64,000 nt of DNA from Actinostola sp. cb2023. Lineage: Eukaryota > Cnidaria > Anthozoa > Actiniaria > Actinostolidae. The position numbers and the translations under genes were made by a program. The notes under the pieces were generated by a model, which saw only the letters and a list, made by a program, of their open reading frames with translations, searched no databases and was not told the origin of the DNA. Of this stretch, positions 25,101 through 34,400 are shown in pieces. Location of the stretch: NCBI GenBank assembly GCA_033675265.1, contig JAUJYZ010000630.1:186001-250000 (forward strand). Reading direction: 5' to 3'. The stretch's first letter is position 1. Each line of letters starts with the position of its first letter.

Positions 25101-26527
25101 AAAACTGAATTACGTAATTTACAATTGAATGAATTACCTCACGAGCGAATAAAAATCTAGAAAAAAAAGAAAATTCGCAAAGCATTCTGGTAGTTGTAGT
25201 CACATTACGTCATTATGCATAAGGTCTATTAGCTGTCATTACTGGTTATAACGCGCGCTCTGATTGGTCGACAGCCATGTGTTATTAGAATACAGATGAT
25301 TTCATTAAATCACACAATTCAATATTAGTATAAAACTCGCCTCGTGGCGTTAAATATTTGATACTCATGGTTTTTGGTATACTAATATTCTCATCGTCTA
25401 TTACAGACACTTGTCTAATATCCCGTTGTTCTTTTCTTCACATGCCAATCAAAGGTAAGTAGATATGCAGTATGAATAATTTAACCTACGACAAATACAT
25501 TATTAGCATGCATTTCTTAGGGTTCATATTTCACCTTGTCCTTCCTAGTCGTTCGCGAAAACAGATACATACATGGGTGAACTCCAATCCACCATACAGA
25601 AAGATGGCGGCTGTAAATTTTACCACAATCCTTTGCGAATCCATTATCTAATGGACCTTTTCGTAGTTTCCCAGAATGCTTCATGATTCTGCGCGCGCAA
25701 GCGAGGTCAGGAAAAATATATATTTAGAATTGATCGAGTATTGGCCATTACAAAAAAGAGCAAGGGACTGGGAACGAGTTTATTAGAATTAATGTAATTA
25801 CGAAATTAAGTTTATGACATGAAACAACATGTTGAAATTATCATATGTGCAAAGTTTGATGTGATTTGAGTGAATTCTGTCGGAATTATAAACTTTTGAA
25901 ATTTTGAGATTTTACAGTGAATGTATGGTTATTAAGCCAAAGTTCACCAAACTTTCCAGATTAGCTAAGTTTGATCTGCTCTGTCAGAAAATGATGCCCA
26001 CTTTTGCTAGTTTCTTATTGAATTAGTTTTACGGACTTGGTCCCAGTCCCCTGCTCTTTTTTGTAATGGCCAATTGAGGAAAATATGACTACTGTAACTA
26101 ATCAAGAACAGGAAAAACTGTTTTCTTTGCTTGAGAATTTGTATCTTTCTTTGTAATTCTTCTTATATATGCCCTTTTAATTTAAAAGTCTAAGTTTTCT
26201 AGTGAATTTCTTCATTCTCTCTTAATATTTTCGATCTATTTTGTACCGACCTCGCTTGCGCGCGCAGAATCCTAAACATTCTGGGAAACTACGAAAAGGT
26301 GCATACAAACTATCTGACACGTTCCCACAAATGAAGCTGGTAATTATAACAGCGACGACCTCAAGCAAACGTTTTAGCGCGTAAAGGATTGTGGTACAAA
26401 TGTAGAAGCCGCCATGTTTTTCAGTACTTTAGATGAAAAACTTTTGTAAAAGTCCATTTGATATTTTAGTTCACAGTTTGATGATGACTGCGATGCATTC
26501 AGTGATATATTCCAAGGGGTATTCTAG
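3043..26527 (+). CDS. HFM1: HFM1/MER3 meiotic DNA helicase, 43 coding exons
   Basis: This is an ATP-dependent Ski2-like DNA helicase that promotes meiotic crossover formation in the nucleus (family knowledge). The spliced reading gives 1531 residues; human HFM1 is about 1435. Visible motifs: Walker A APTGAGKT (about 263-270), DEVH (372-375), SAT (419-421), YHHAG, motif [12 protein letters not shown] (612-621), a Sec63-like region (about 720-1040), a Cys/His cluster (about 1086-1101) and an acidic C-terminus ending in DIFQGVF. Exons: 3043-3051, 3271-3389, 3689-4080, 4309-4407, 4487-4549, 4700-4770, 4964-5096, 5451-5602, 5867-5947, 6171-6332, 6453-6499, 11992-12145, 12260-12348, 12733-12776, 12955-13056, 13341-13366, 13635-13754, 14033-14080, 14176-14222, 14455-14588, 14885-14932, 15127-15207, 15335-15426, 15709-15815, 16051-16098, 16172-16235, 16306-16339, 16440-16521, 18029-18075, 18154-18239, 18601-18633, 18761-18811, 19888-20045, 20118-20221, 21339-21428, 22042-22106, 22374-22436, 22815-22869, 22948-23042, 23337-23577, 24074-24827, 25407-25454, 26470-26527. 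They total 4596 nt, a multiple of three. The first exon (ATG CTA GAG, then GTAAAT) is the least certain. It converges on TBC1D30. Confidence 0.93.
4130..4172. repeat. (GAT)n/(GGT)n microsatellite in HFM1 intron
   Basis: Short trinucleotide run (GAT then GTG units) in the HFM1 intron after exon 3689-4080. The apparent proteins on both strands here are low-complexity artefacts. Confidence 0.9.
7309..7690. mobile_element. Repeat with two tRNA-like modules (SINE candidate), copy 1
   Basis: It shares about 320 bases with 10904-11275 at high identity. The left edge, read on the - strand, has GGGTTCGATTCC, a near-perfect B box, followed by a T run. The right edge, read on the + strand, ends in a tRNA-like 3' half (ACCAGCGACCCGTGGATCG) followed by a long T-rich run that would end Pol III transcription. 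Copy 1 is more degraded at its right module than copy 2. The two modules point away from each other. Confidence 0.6.
7884..8080. mobile_element. Palindromic element with GGGCTCCCTGTG loop
   Basis: Two arms of about 80 bases, starting TACAAGCATCAAGAGTTCC and ending GGAACTCTTGATGCTTGTA, flank a loop containing TTGGGCTCCCTGTG. The arms hold AAAGGAAAAGTGAGCACC and its complement. Foldback structure with no coding capacity. The loop motif recurs elsewhere in the window. Confidence 0.8.
8277..8805. repeat. 54-bp satellite, block 1
   Basis: Tandem copies of about 54 bases built on TTGAAAATCGTCATTTTGGG, then CCATTTTTGAGCATTTTGC and ATGGGCTATAG. A non-satellite stretch (about 8495-8590, with CGAGTACGACTACGAGTACG) interrupts the array. 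Confidence 0.9.
9662..10535. repeat. 54-bp satellite, block 2
   Basis: Same unit as block 1. The segment 9768-10128 repeats 8440-8800 almost base for base, including the interrupting CGAGTACG stretch. Within block 2, a two-unit segment ending in GCACGGGGGATAGTCGATTG is amplified further. A lone unit also occurs near 11668-11722. Confidence 0.9.
10904..11275. mobile_element. Repeat with two tRNA-like modules (SINE candidate), copy 2
   Basis: The left module on the - strand has GGGTTCGATTCCCG, then T-rich sequence. The right module on the + strand reads GGTTAGTGCTGGGATTTGG, then AACCAGCGACCCGGG, TATCGACTC and TCGGTGCGGGCACC, very like a tRNA from the D arm to the acceptor 3' strand, then a run of Ts. 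The anticodon stem-loop is one base too long for a proper tRNA, so I read this as a tRNA-derived repeat, not a functional tRNA gene. Confidence 0.65.
12554..12702. mobile_element. TA-flanked MITE family A, copy 1
   Basis: TIRs begin GAGCAGATTTCGTATGACTG and end in the complement, with TA on both sides as expected for a Tc1/mariner-type target site duplication. The interior is rich in CACGGCACGG. It is 149 bp and non-coding, and lies in an HFM1 intron. Confidence 0.88.
13394..13575. mobile_element. TA-flanked MITE family B, copy 1
   Basis: TIR GAGTCGTTTTCG...ATGAGTGGGAA on the left and the complement on the right (slightly decayed, ATACGGCTC), flanked by TA. The interior has CACGGCACG and ACCGTACCGTA strings. 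It lies in the HFM1 intron before the motif VI exon. Confidence 0.82.
13755..13860. repeat. Short inverted motif pair GGGCTTCCTGTG / GCGCGCGTC
   Basis: Two copies of CACAGGAAGCCCA (about 13760 and 13819) lie around AAGCGCGCGTCTACC and AAGACGCGCGC. The same coupling of GGCTTCCTGTGGTAG with a CGCG-rich tail occurs near 22536, 23670 and 30184. It may be a small dispersed element whose borders I cannot fix. Confidence 0.45.
15530..15672. mobile_element. TIR element, GTTTTCACTAGCGACGCAAG type
   Basis: The left end GGTTTTCACTAGCGACGCAA and the right end TTGCATCGCTAGTTAGAAC are inverted. The inside is made of variants of GCATAAGCGCAAG. Related fragments occur at 23073-23156, 26790-27110 and 55140-55375. 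It lies in an HFM1 intron. Confidence 0.6.
16706..17820. mobile_element. 1.1-kb TIR element with nested inverted repeats
   Basis: Terminal inverted repeats start CAGTCATTTGCAAAAATTC, with TA on both sides, typical of Tc1/mariner-type ends. A second pair, CTTTAAGGGTGGACTAACAT near 16858 and its complement near 17715-17735, lies inside. No transposase-like frame is present, so it is non-autonomous. It makes up most of the HFM1 intron between exons 16440-16521 and 18029-18075. Confidence 0.82.
17871..18011. mobile_element. TA-flanked MITE family C, copy 1
   Basis: TIR GAGTGCAATTTAGAAAAG, with TA at both edges. The interior has repeated TAGTACTAAATAGTGC and TATTTCTATTG. It ends 17 bases before HFM1 exon 18029-18075, so its right edge abuts the acceptor tract of that exon. 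Confidence 0.88.
18264..18332. repeat. (ATT)n/(ATC)n microsatellite
   Basis: Trinucleotide run in the HFM1 intron after exon 18154-18239. Not coding. Confidence 0.9.
18830..19700. repeat. Composite (GGAA)n/(GGGA)n array with a 110-bp spacer repeated three times
   Basis: Long purine runs of GGAA and GGGA alternate with three copies of a spacer starting GAATGAGCCTGATATAACAA (about 18830, 19210, 19429) and ending CACGAAAGGAGGAAGG. The higher-order unit is 220-380 bp. Open frames on both strands here (poly FLPS on the - strand) are artefacts. The array fills the HFM1 intron before exon 19888-20045. Confidence 0.92.
20246..20690. mobile_element. TA-flanked MITE family B, copy 2 (expanded)
   Basis: Same TIRs (GAGTCGTTGTCGTATGAGTG and ACGAAAACGACTC) with TA on both sides, but 445 bp long. 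It has a second inner palindrome around GTTTACGCGAACGCCAAACG and its complement near 20580-20600, so another element may have inserted into the family B copy. Confidence 0.82.
20950..21115. mobile_element. Hairpin element, conserved loop, copy 1
   Basis: Arms starting TATACACCGAATCGAAATAT pair with the complement ending CGGTGTATA. The inner part has TTCTGGACTGACCAACCTC and AAACACAAAAGCGTTTTCAC. The copy at 27555-27710 shares this inner part but has different outer arms. Confidence 0.78.
22042..22436 (+). other. HFM1: HFM1 zinc-binding exons around a non-GT-AG intron
   Basis: Exon 22042-22106 ends with CNHRCINKD and exon 22374-22436 begins with [11 protein letters not shown]. Joined, they align residue for residue with the Cys/His cluster near the C-terminus of vertebrate HFM1. 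Between the end of the first exon and its in-frame stop (TAA) there is no GT dinucleotide. The sequence just after the exon reads ATATATCCTATG, close to the U12 donor consensus ATATCCTT. The next exon follows TTTTCAC, with TTACTTTAC as a plausible U12 branch site just upstream. A donor two bases later (ATATCCTA) paired with an AC seven bases earlier would also keep frame and add three residues. The intron contains a 143-bp MITE (22159-22301). Confidence 0.75.
22159..22301. mobile_element. TA-flanked MITE family A, copy 2
   Basis: 143 bp and nearly identical to the copy at 12554-12702, with the same TIR (GAGCAGATTTCGTATGACTG) and TA flanks. It sits inside the HFM1 intron that lacks GT-AG ends. 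Confidence 0.88.
24975..25227. mobile_element. TA-flanked hairpin MITE
   Basis: Arms GACCTTATGCATAATGACG and the complement, continuing through CAACTACCAGAATGCTTTGC. TA borders on both sides. It lies in the HFM1 intron between exons 24074-24827 and 25407-25454. Confidence 0.82.
25600..26420. mobile_element. Three nested inverted repeats
   Basis: Outer arms (GGCGGCTGTAAATTTTACC near 25606 against GTAGAAGCCGCC near 26400) enclose middle arms (ACCTTTTCGTAGTTTCCC near 25654 against its complement near 26285-26300, with CGCGCGCAAGCGAGGTC inside). These enclose inner arms (TTGGCCATTACAAAAAAGAG near 25742 against CTCTTTTTTGTAATGGCCAA near 26055-26075). This looks like successive insertions of TIR elements into one another. 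It lies in the last HFM1 intron. Confidence 0.75.
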
Positions 26528-26845
26528 CGGCTTTGTAAAGAACATCTAATGATGACTATGTGGGTAATGGTTTCAATTTGTCTTTATTTTTCGTTTGATG
26601 AAATAACATGCAAGTTTGTTATTATATGTAAAATAATAATAATTTCATAAGAAAAAGGTAATGTCCTAATTCAGTTTCCTTGTGGACAAAAATACCCATC
26701 AATGTATTTGACAAAACAGTTGTAGTTTCTATAAGCAAACAAACGAAATTAAGCCTATTTTAACTAGTCTCAAGGAAGAGGGGCGTTTTTCGACGTGAGA
26801 ACAAGCATAACGCAACCGTAATAACAGGCATAAGCGCAAGTATAA

Positions 26846-27018
26846 GGCTGGTTCACACTAGCGTCGGAATCGCAAGAAGCTTACGATGTAGTGTGAATCA
26901 AAACAACGCAAGAAAATCTTCTGATCCTGTCCGATTCCGATTATTATATTCACACTGGTCATAAGCTCCTCTTACGATTCCGACTGATTCCGATTCCGAC
27001 GCTAGTGTGAACCAGGCT
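26846..27018. mobile_element. TIR element GGCTGGTTCACACTAGCGTC
   Basis: Left arm GGCTGGTTCACACTAGCGTC and right arm GACGCTAGTGTGAACCAGGC are near-perfect complements, continuing with GGAATCG and CGATTCC. It is embedded in GCATAAGCGCAAG-type sequence (26790-27110), so it may have inserted into an older element of that family. Confidence 0.8.
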
Positions 27019-27554
27019 TATGTACTTTCCTATTAGCTGCGCTTATGCTCAATTTTGATTATTCGGTACTATTTTTTTTGCGTTCGATTTCTCTAGTGAA
27101 AACCTGGCTGGCTTTTAAATAATCTTTATCTTATCGTAACGACCGTTAAACTAAGTACAAAAATGTACAAAAATTAACAAAGTAAAACAATTTGAGAAAC
27201 TAAACATTAGAAAGAATGTAAATATTTTATCTTATTTTCCACTAGCTGTTCTTCATAGGATTTTCTGTCCTTTTACTATAGTATTTCTTCCAACAAACAA
27301 TTGATTAATTAATTATCATTAATAAATATACTATATTTATTTATAGCACAATATTCACACTAAAACCTCACGCAATTTTAAAACCCTTGATTAGAAACCA
27401 TTTGCTTGACAAAACTTACCCACGCAGTGAATACGACAGTATTGTGCGAAAAAGTGAAACCGATTATTGGTGTTCTTATATTTCCTTTGATATCCCTTTC
27501 CTACCCAACACAACGATAAGACGAAAATATAGAAAATATCATTATGAAAAAGAC

Positions 27555-27710
27555 CAAATGCAATAATGGCGTCCAATTTCAATTGCCATTGTTCTGGACT
27601 GACTAGCCTCTCATACAGGTGAAAATGCTTTTGTGTTTCCACATGAACACGAGGCAAGTCAGTCCAGAATAATGGCAATTGAAATTGGACGCCATTATTG
27701 CATTCAGTCT
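27555..27710. mobile_element. Hairpin element, conserved loop, copy 2
   Basis: The inner part (TTCTGGACTGACTAGCCTC, AAAATGCTTTTGTGTTTCC) matches the element at 20950-21115. The arms instead read AATGCAATAATGGCGTCC and the complement. The arms of each copy are near-perfectly complementary to each other but differ between copies. Confidence 0.75.
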
Positions 27711-27882
27711 ATAGGTATCGGAATTGATCCTCTTTCTCTAGGTCCGTCTATTTTTGATAAATATAGTTCTGCTTGAGCAAAATTTCTAGGATCAATGTTC
27801 ATCTGAGGTTTTGTAATTATTAAACGTTATTTCTGTACATCTATAAAACCTTTAGATTACCACAGTTAATCGAATCCCACTA

Positions 27883-28227
27883 GAGTCGTTTTCGCACGAG
27901 TAGGAAGACCCACGGTATCGTTACACTCAAATGGCATCCTTTCTGAACCAATGAAAAAGGGTGCAGATGCATCTCATCCAATCAAACTCTTTCAAGACGG
28001 CATGGTACAAACCGTGACACTCAAATGGCTTCCTTTCTGAACCAATCAAAAAGCGTGCAGATGCATCTCATCCAATTAAAATCTTTCAATACGGCATGGT
28101 ACAAACCGTGACACTCAAATGGCTTCCTTTCTGAACCAATCAAAAAGCGTGCAGATGCATCTCATCCAATCAAACTCTTTCAAGACGGCAAGGCGCGGTA
28201 ACTTTCCCACTCATACAAAAACGACTC
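27883..28227. mobile_element. TA-flanked MITE family B, copy 3
   Basis: TIR GAGTCGTTTTCGCACGAGTA and its complement, with TA flanks. The interior holds three tandem copies of a unit of about 96 bp containing ACACTCAAATGGCTTCC and AGCGTGCAGATGCATCTC. It lies just downstream of the TBC1D30 stop codon. Confidence 0.82.
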
Positions 28228-28648
28228 TATTATGCAATTATGGCAACTGCAGAGTGTAAACGCTAAGCCCATGAAACAGTAACAAAGAAACCCATAACAA
28301 ACAAACAAACACCATGTCAACTACCATATAACAGGAACTATTGAGCACTCTTATAGTACTAACAACCTTCCGTGGGTTTAGTGTTTATACTCTAATAACA
28401 AACCTTAAAGACTCTTTGTTCGAGCCCATGATGCCTTACGCGCACAACCTACGCAAATCGAAATTGGAATGAGATTTCAGATCTGAAGGGATTCTAATGA
28501 TTAATGATTCTTTACCAATTAGAACCAATGCCGGTAAATCCTACATGTATATTATATAGTTTTATCAAGAAACCAAAACCAAAACATTGGCGCAAGGCAT
28601 CATGGGCACGGACACAGGGTCTTAAATCAACGATATATTATATATATG

Positions 28649-31458
28649 CTAACTTTTTAGTTCTTCTGGAATACAATTCCCATTAGTAGGTCGAGGTGAT
28701 TTCCTACTTTGAAATGCCTCTTTCCTCTTCACTCCTTTATCCGATATGTTCCCGTACAGCATCTTACAGCGTGCTGGAGTTTTGTTCCTTTGTGGGAAAG
28801 GCTTAAAGTTTGAAGGGTACATGGAATGTTGATCCTCTTGTAGCATCCAGGATTTCAAGAAAGGATTGTCTGAACAGCTTAGAGAATCCTTGGAACCTCC
28901 TAACGGCGTCGACGTCCTTGTTGTGGATGATTTGGTGATATTGAAGCTGACTCTAGGTTCGGATCGTGCGTTCGAATTCATAACTGATGGACTGTTCTTA
29001 TCGAGTACTTCTAACGCAGACGAAGGACTTGTGAACCCTTTTTGGTTAGAGTTCTTCGAACGGTTTTCCTGAGAAGTATGCAGCGATACTGGTTTATGTC
29101 CATTTGCATGTTTTTCAGGTACCTCAAGCTTACAGATCTCTCCGTTAAGTCCAACATGCTCTAGCTTAGGTTTTGCAATAGGTGACTGCGTAGCAGAGCT
29201 TGTTTTAGGTGTACTGGTCACATGCTGACTGTCGATTGATTTTTTCTGATTTCCTTTGAAAAGTATGTTCAAGTGTGCTGTACTTTCCTTTTCGTAAGCA
29301 TTTTGTTGCACCTCCTTCTCATTGTTCTTCTCGACAGCTTCAGTACTACTGACCGAAGGCAACGCCTTTCCTCGGAAGGGCCTTCTTTTAGTCGCCGAGA
29401 CAAATAAATGATTTATCGCCGAAGGCCTACTACTATTGCTTTTCTTGTCCGCCTCTTGTATATTTTGCACAGCAGCCTCGCTGAATATAACGACGATTTG
29501 CTGCTGCATTTGTCGTATTCGACTATATTGTCTTTGTAAATGGTTCACTTCCTGCGTAGCCTGGGGAGTCGACGTGGAAGGCCTATTCTCACCTTGCCGA
29601 GATGTATACGGAACAGGACTGTAAACATCAGTAGCAAATACACCAGGACTTGCCTCTGCAATATCACTACCCCGTCTACCCGTAGACTCGCTCTCAGGCA
29701 AACTTTTGACATTACCATTTGAAGAGGAAAATTCCGAAAACGGCAAAAGTACACCTAAGCAGCCTACTGCATCTGTATCGATATCATCATCGTCCTCATC
29801 ACTTGAAGCATTACCAAAGTTAGTTCGTGAGTCTCTATTTTTTGTATCGCTGAATGGATGAATATCGTATGTGTACTGTTCACGCAGTTCAGCCAGGCCA
29901 GGTAGAGGGAATGGTGCCACAGAATAGACGGTCTGCAATACAAATTAACTGGATATATTAAGTGTTTCTGCTTGAAATCAGACTGAACATTTTTGTTTCA
30001 CAACAACTGCCTTGGGAGTGCACAAACTCTTGGAAACAGTGCCGGTTTCCTCATGTTTCCGCAACAAAGTTTTCTAGTTTAACTACAGGTTGCAGGGGCG
30101 TCGTGCTAATGAAAATAAAACAACCTCGCCAACGCGATAAAATAATCACGGGATTAATTAATATAATAGTCCAAATAATATATTGGGCTTCCTATGGTCA
30201 AGACGCAGGCGCGCGCAAAGCCCGCGAAATCGGCTCGAAATCTAGCGTAGGGTCCCCCCTCCCCCCATTGAAAAATCCTAGCTAAGCTCCTGGGTTGTTG
30301 GACTTTAGTTTCAGCCTACAGCCGAATCTTTCCTCTGGTAGCCAACCACATTGCCTTGTAACAAGGGTGGTCGCTTACAAGAGAACCGACTGTAGCTCCA
30401 TATAGGCATCCCATTCATTGACTTACCTGCAAAAGCGGTCGACAGTCTATTAAATCTCCTTGGGCAATTTCCTGGACGAGAACACCCATTTTACCGTAAA
30501 ACTCATCTGACGTTTCTACATCTTCAAGTTGTCTAAAAGAGACCAAAAATATCAATGGTGATTATATATCATTCTAAACTGTCGTATTCCTATGCAATAC
30601 CAACGACTTCACAATACCCTGTGTCCGAGCCCATAATGCCTTGCGCCAACTGAATGTTTTGGATTTAAGTTTACATGCATGCACATACTAAAACTATATA
30701 TAATATAGACTTTAAATAGAATAGTGTTGTTTTTACCGACGACAAATCGTTCAGATTTTTCTTCTGCTTTGAAATTTCTTTCAAATTTCGATTTTCGTAT
30801 TGTGCGCGCAAGGCATCATGGGATCGAACACAGGGTCTTAAAAAATGAACTGTACGATTTTAGTAAAATAGTGCAGAAGTGACCAAACAAAGACAAAGGT
30901 GTCTATCATAGATAGGTGTCCAGCTTAGAAGGGTGTGTCCACCTAAAGAGGGTTGACTGTACATAATCTTTGAACTACTTACTCTCCTAATTTTGCCCAA
31001 ATAGCAAGTGCAACTCTCAAAAGCACTTCTGAGCCATCCAAGAGAATCGAATCCCAGACACGCAGCACTGTGTCTTGAGGCAAACACGTCGAGAATAGCG
31101 TCAAGAACCATTGCATAGTAAATACATTAATAAGAGGAGGTTCATAACCCGATGGGCCACCATGTTGAGCCGTAGCTTGAGCCTGTAAGGTATCCAGGTG
31201 TCGGGATAGTTTGGGTAGCTTTAGTCGCATGAGGTCTCGTAGTACAGCCATATCGACTGACAGTGCACGGAGATTATTCGAAAAGTAGTTGGTAGGTAGA
31301 ACATGATCGATGATGTAGATCATAACCTGGAAACAAAATATCATTCAATCTCATCAAAAAGTGTTCTAATGTCATCTGTGTTCTAATGTAGATAGGTGTC
31401 CTCAATTAGTTTACACTTGTGTAAGCATGGCTAGGAAATTATTGACACATTAATAAAG

Positions 31459-31490
<32 letters not shown>

Positions 31491-34400
31491 CTAATGCGCG
31501 TTGTTATCCAGTAGGAATCGTATCCCCTCAAATAGCAGTACCACTAAAAACTGACTTGACACGTTTAAAATATTTAAAACGCCCGCGCGCAGGAAGGCTT
31601 GGCTGAATTTGTCCATTTAAAATATTTTACCTTCAGTGAATCTTCCTCGTTTCTGTCCATAACTTGCAAAATAAGTGCAGCGACTACATTAAAGCCTTGA
31701 CAATACCCAATTGATTTATTCCATCTAGCATATGCTAGTAATACTCTTTTCAGTGCTGCTCGCTCTTCGGGTGTATCGTCACCACAAAACCACGCACAAC
31801 CAGTCCTGTGAAGGTCCTGTATATAATAGAACAAACTTTAAGAATGTGCATAGATCACGATAGTATAGGTTAAATAAAAAAGCGGGATAGAATTGGTCTC
31901 GATAGGATGCGATAGAATAGGACGAAGAAGAGTAGGAAGGCAGAGGAAGGGATAGGATATAGGATGGGTTAGGGTACAGTATGGGGATAGGGTACTATGG
32001 ATATTGGATCGGATAGTTTTAGCTTATTTTCTTATTCTTATTTATTGTAAGCCCTCATAAATAAGTGCAAATAAATGAAACTTGAAACCTCACGCTCCCT
32101 CTTCCTAATGCACATTCACAAAATATACGGTCTGCAGGAACCTTCGACAAGCCGATCATGCTCGAGAGCCCAGCGGTGCTCTTCGGCGCGGGCTCGGATG
32201 AAACGAGCCGCGCCAAAGTGCATCGCTGGATTGTCGAGCATGCAAGCCGATTAGCCTTCTTGATCAAAGTAGAAGGGATTTCTGTAGACTGCAAAACAGC
32301 CCCTACTTTGTCGCGAAACTCCGCCGAGAAGAGTTGAAGTTCGATCGAGTCATTGATCATTCTCTCGCGGCCCGATCAACGACTCGATCGAACTTCAACT
32401 CTTGGCGGAGTTTCGCGAAAAAGTAGGGGCTGTTTTGCAGTCTAGGATTTGCCTGTGGTCTACCTTACTCCCCATTGTGGGAGAGAAGGGTGGCGCACAG
32501 GATATTCATCGGCCTTTCAGATATCACGCGGGCACAAATTAGTACACGCAGTTATTTTTATTGTTTCGTGCTGGCTGTGTCGCGTTTAATGTCAAAGTCA
32601 TTATCCATCATTACGAAGTTGATGCCATTGCTTTGACACGATGACACGAACTGTAGTAGATGTAGCGTTGAAAAAGTGAGAAATACATAAAAAGCCTAGA
32701 ATTGAAAAAATGGAATAAATTTAGATTGCGTGTCGAATCACATGTGAACTGATCTGTTTATCGTTTTCAAAGCAAACTTATAGAAGCAGCGAAAAAATTA
32801 AGGCCGCAGTTTGAATTATTTTGTTTGTCGGACTGACGGCAGAGGGGCACGCAATCAGACGATGTTACGAGAAAACGACTGAACAGGAAGATATAAAATA
32901 AACGTGTTCAAGAGGAAGGAACAAAAGAAAAACTCTACAAGGCACATAAATAAATTAGAAAGAAGGATTTGTGTTATGAATTCGCACACTTGTAGTGTCA
33001 TAACGTGGCATTTTACTTGTAAAAACGTGGAGTTTAAAGGATGGAACATATATACACGCATACATACATGTATATTTAAACTAAGGACTTAGCATTAAAA
33101 AGCAATACAATATTTTGATACAAAAGCAAGGAAAAGGATAGAAAAAGAGGACGAAGAAGAGAATGAAAAGATGAAAAGAAACGACAAAGAAATGAGATAC
33201 TGAAATAAACGGTAAAAACGAGGCCGAAAACAAATTGGGGAAAAACTAATTAAGCGGTCCAGATACAGTGTAACTAAGGAATAAAGAGAAATACAAACTT
33301 TAATCACAGCGGGTAATACATAATAATACGCTCAACAAACCTTCAATTACCATGTACATCTACAAATTCACGATACAAAGGTATTAAAACAGTAACACAC
33401 ACCATCAAAATGATTTGCTTTTATAATCACCAACAGTTATTATTGTTATTATTTAATTTAGCTTTGGTTGTAATTATTTTCAATCTTATACTATACATGT
33501 GTTTACATGCAGGTACCAATCACCTTTACGCTTGTTTATATTTCGCATCGACTTCTACTACAAAACAATTTGTAAATTATTTCAATCTTTGCCACGTTAT
33601 ACTTTATGCGGTATACCCGAAATATAATACACGTGGTCGGGTGTAGTAGTCTCCACATACCATTTGAGAACCAAATTCACTCACCTAGCAACCGCTATTT
33701 TTACATCCTAATCTCTAAACATACTTCGCCACGAAACACATTGCAATTAGCTCAATTGGCGGTCACATTAACTTTACTAACAGCGGACGGATCGTCGTCT
33801 GTTTTTATCGAAAACAAAATCAATTATTTAATAAAGTATTTCTTTGCGATGTTGCTATGAAAGCCAGATGAAAAAAGAGTTAAAATATCGTTACGGGAAA
33901 GCGTCTTTTAGCTACCGCCTACCGGAAACATCAAACACGGGGAAAAAATTAAATTTCAGTTTCAGTTTGTAGATCATTGAGTTCGTGAAGGACTTTCTTG
34001 TCTTGTTTCTCGTTAATAGTAACAAAACAGCACGCTGACTGTGTACTAGCAATTAACAAAAAGCAAAAGAAATATTCAATATTTACTTTGATGTTGACAG
34101 CAATTTAATTAAAAGTTGGGTCATTATGTTTTTTTAAAGGCGATGAAACTCCACCAATGATGTAAAATTATAGATTTTATAAGAACGTTTAAGTGATTAT
34201 TATATCGCATGTTTCTCGTTTTGTATATTACTGACATATTTAAAAAGAAATGTGAATGTCTGTCTTTGTAATTTTATGCAATTCACTTCCTATTGCTGTG
34301 AAACATGAGGTGAATGAAAAAGAAAGAAAGAATGAAAAAAAGGGAGAGGAAAAAAGGAGAGGAAAATAGAAGAGGAAAAAAGGAGAGGAAAAAAGGAGAG

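Larger units (their letters stand above)
26528..28648. other. Convergent intergenic region, HFM1 / TBC1D30
   Basis: About 2.1 kb between the HFM1 stop codon and the TBC1D30 stop codon. It should contain both 3' UTRs. It also contains a TIR element (26846-27018), a hairpin (27555-27710) and a family B MITE (27883-28227). I see no further gene. Confidence 0.7.
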
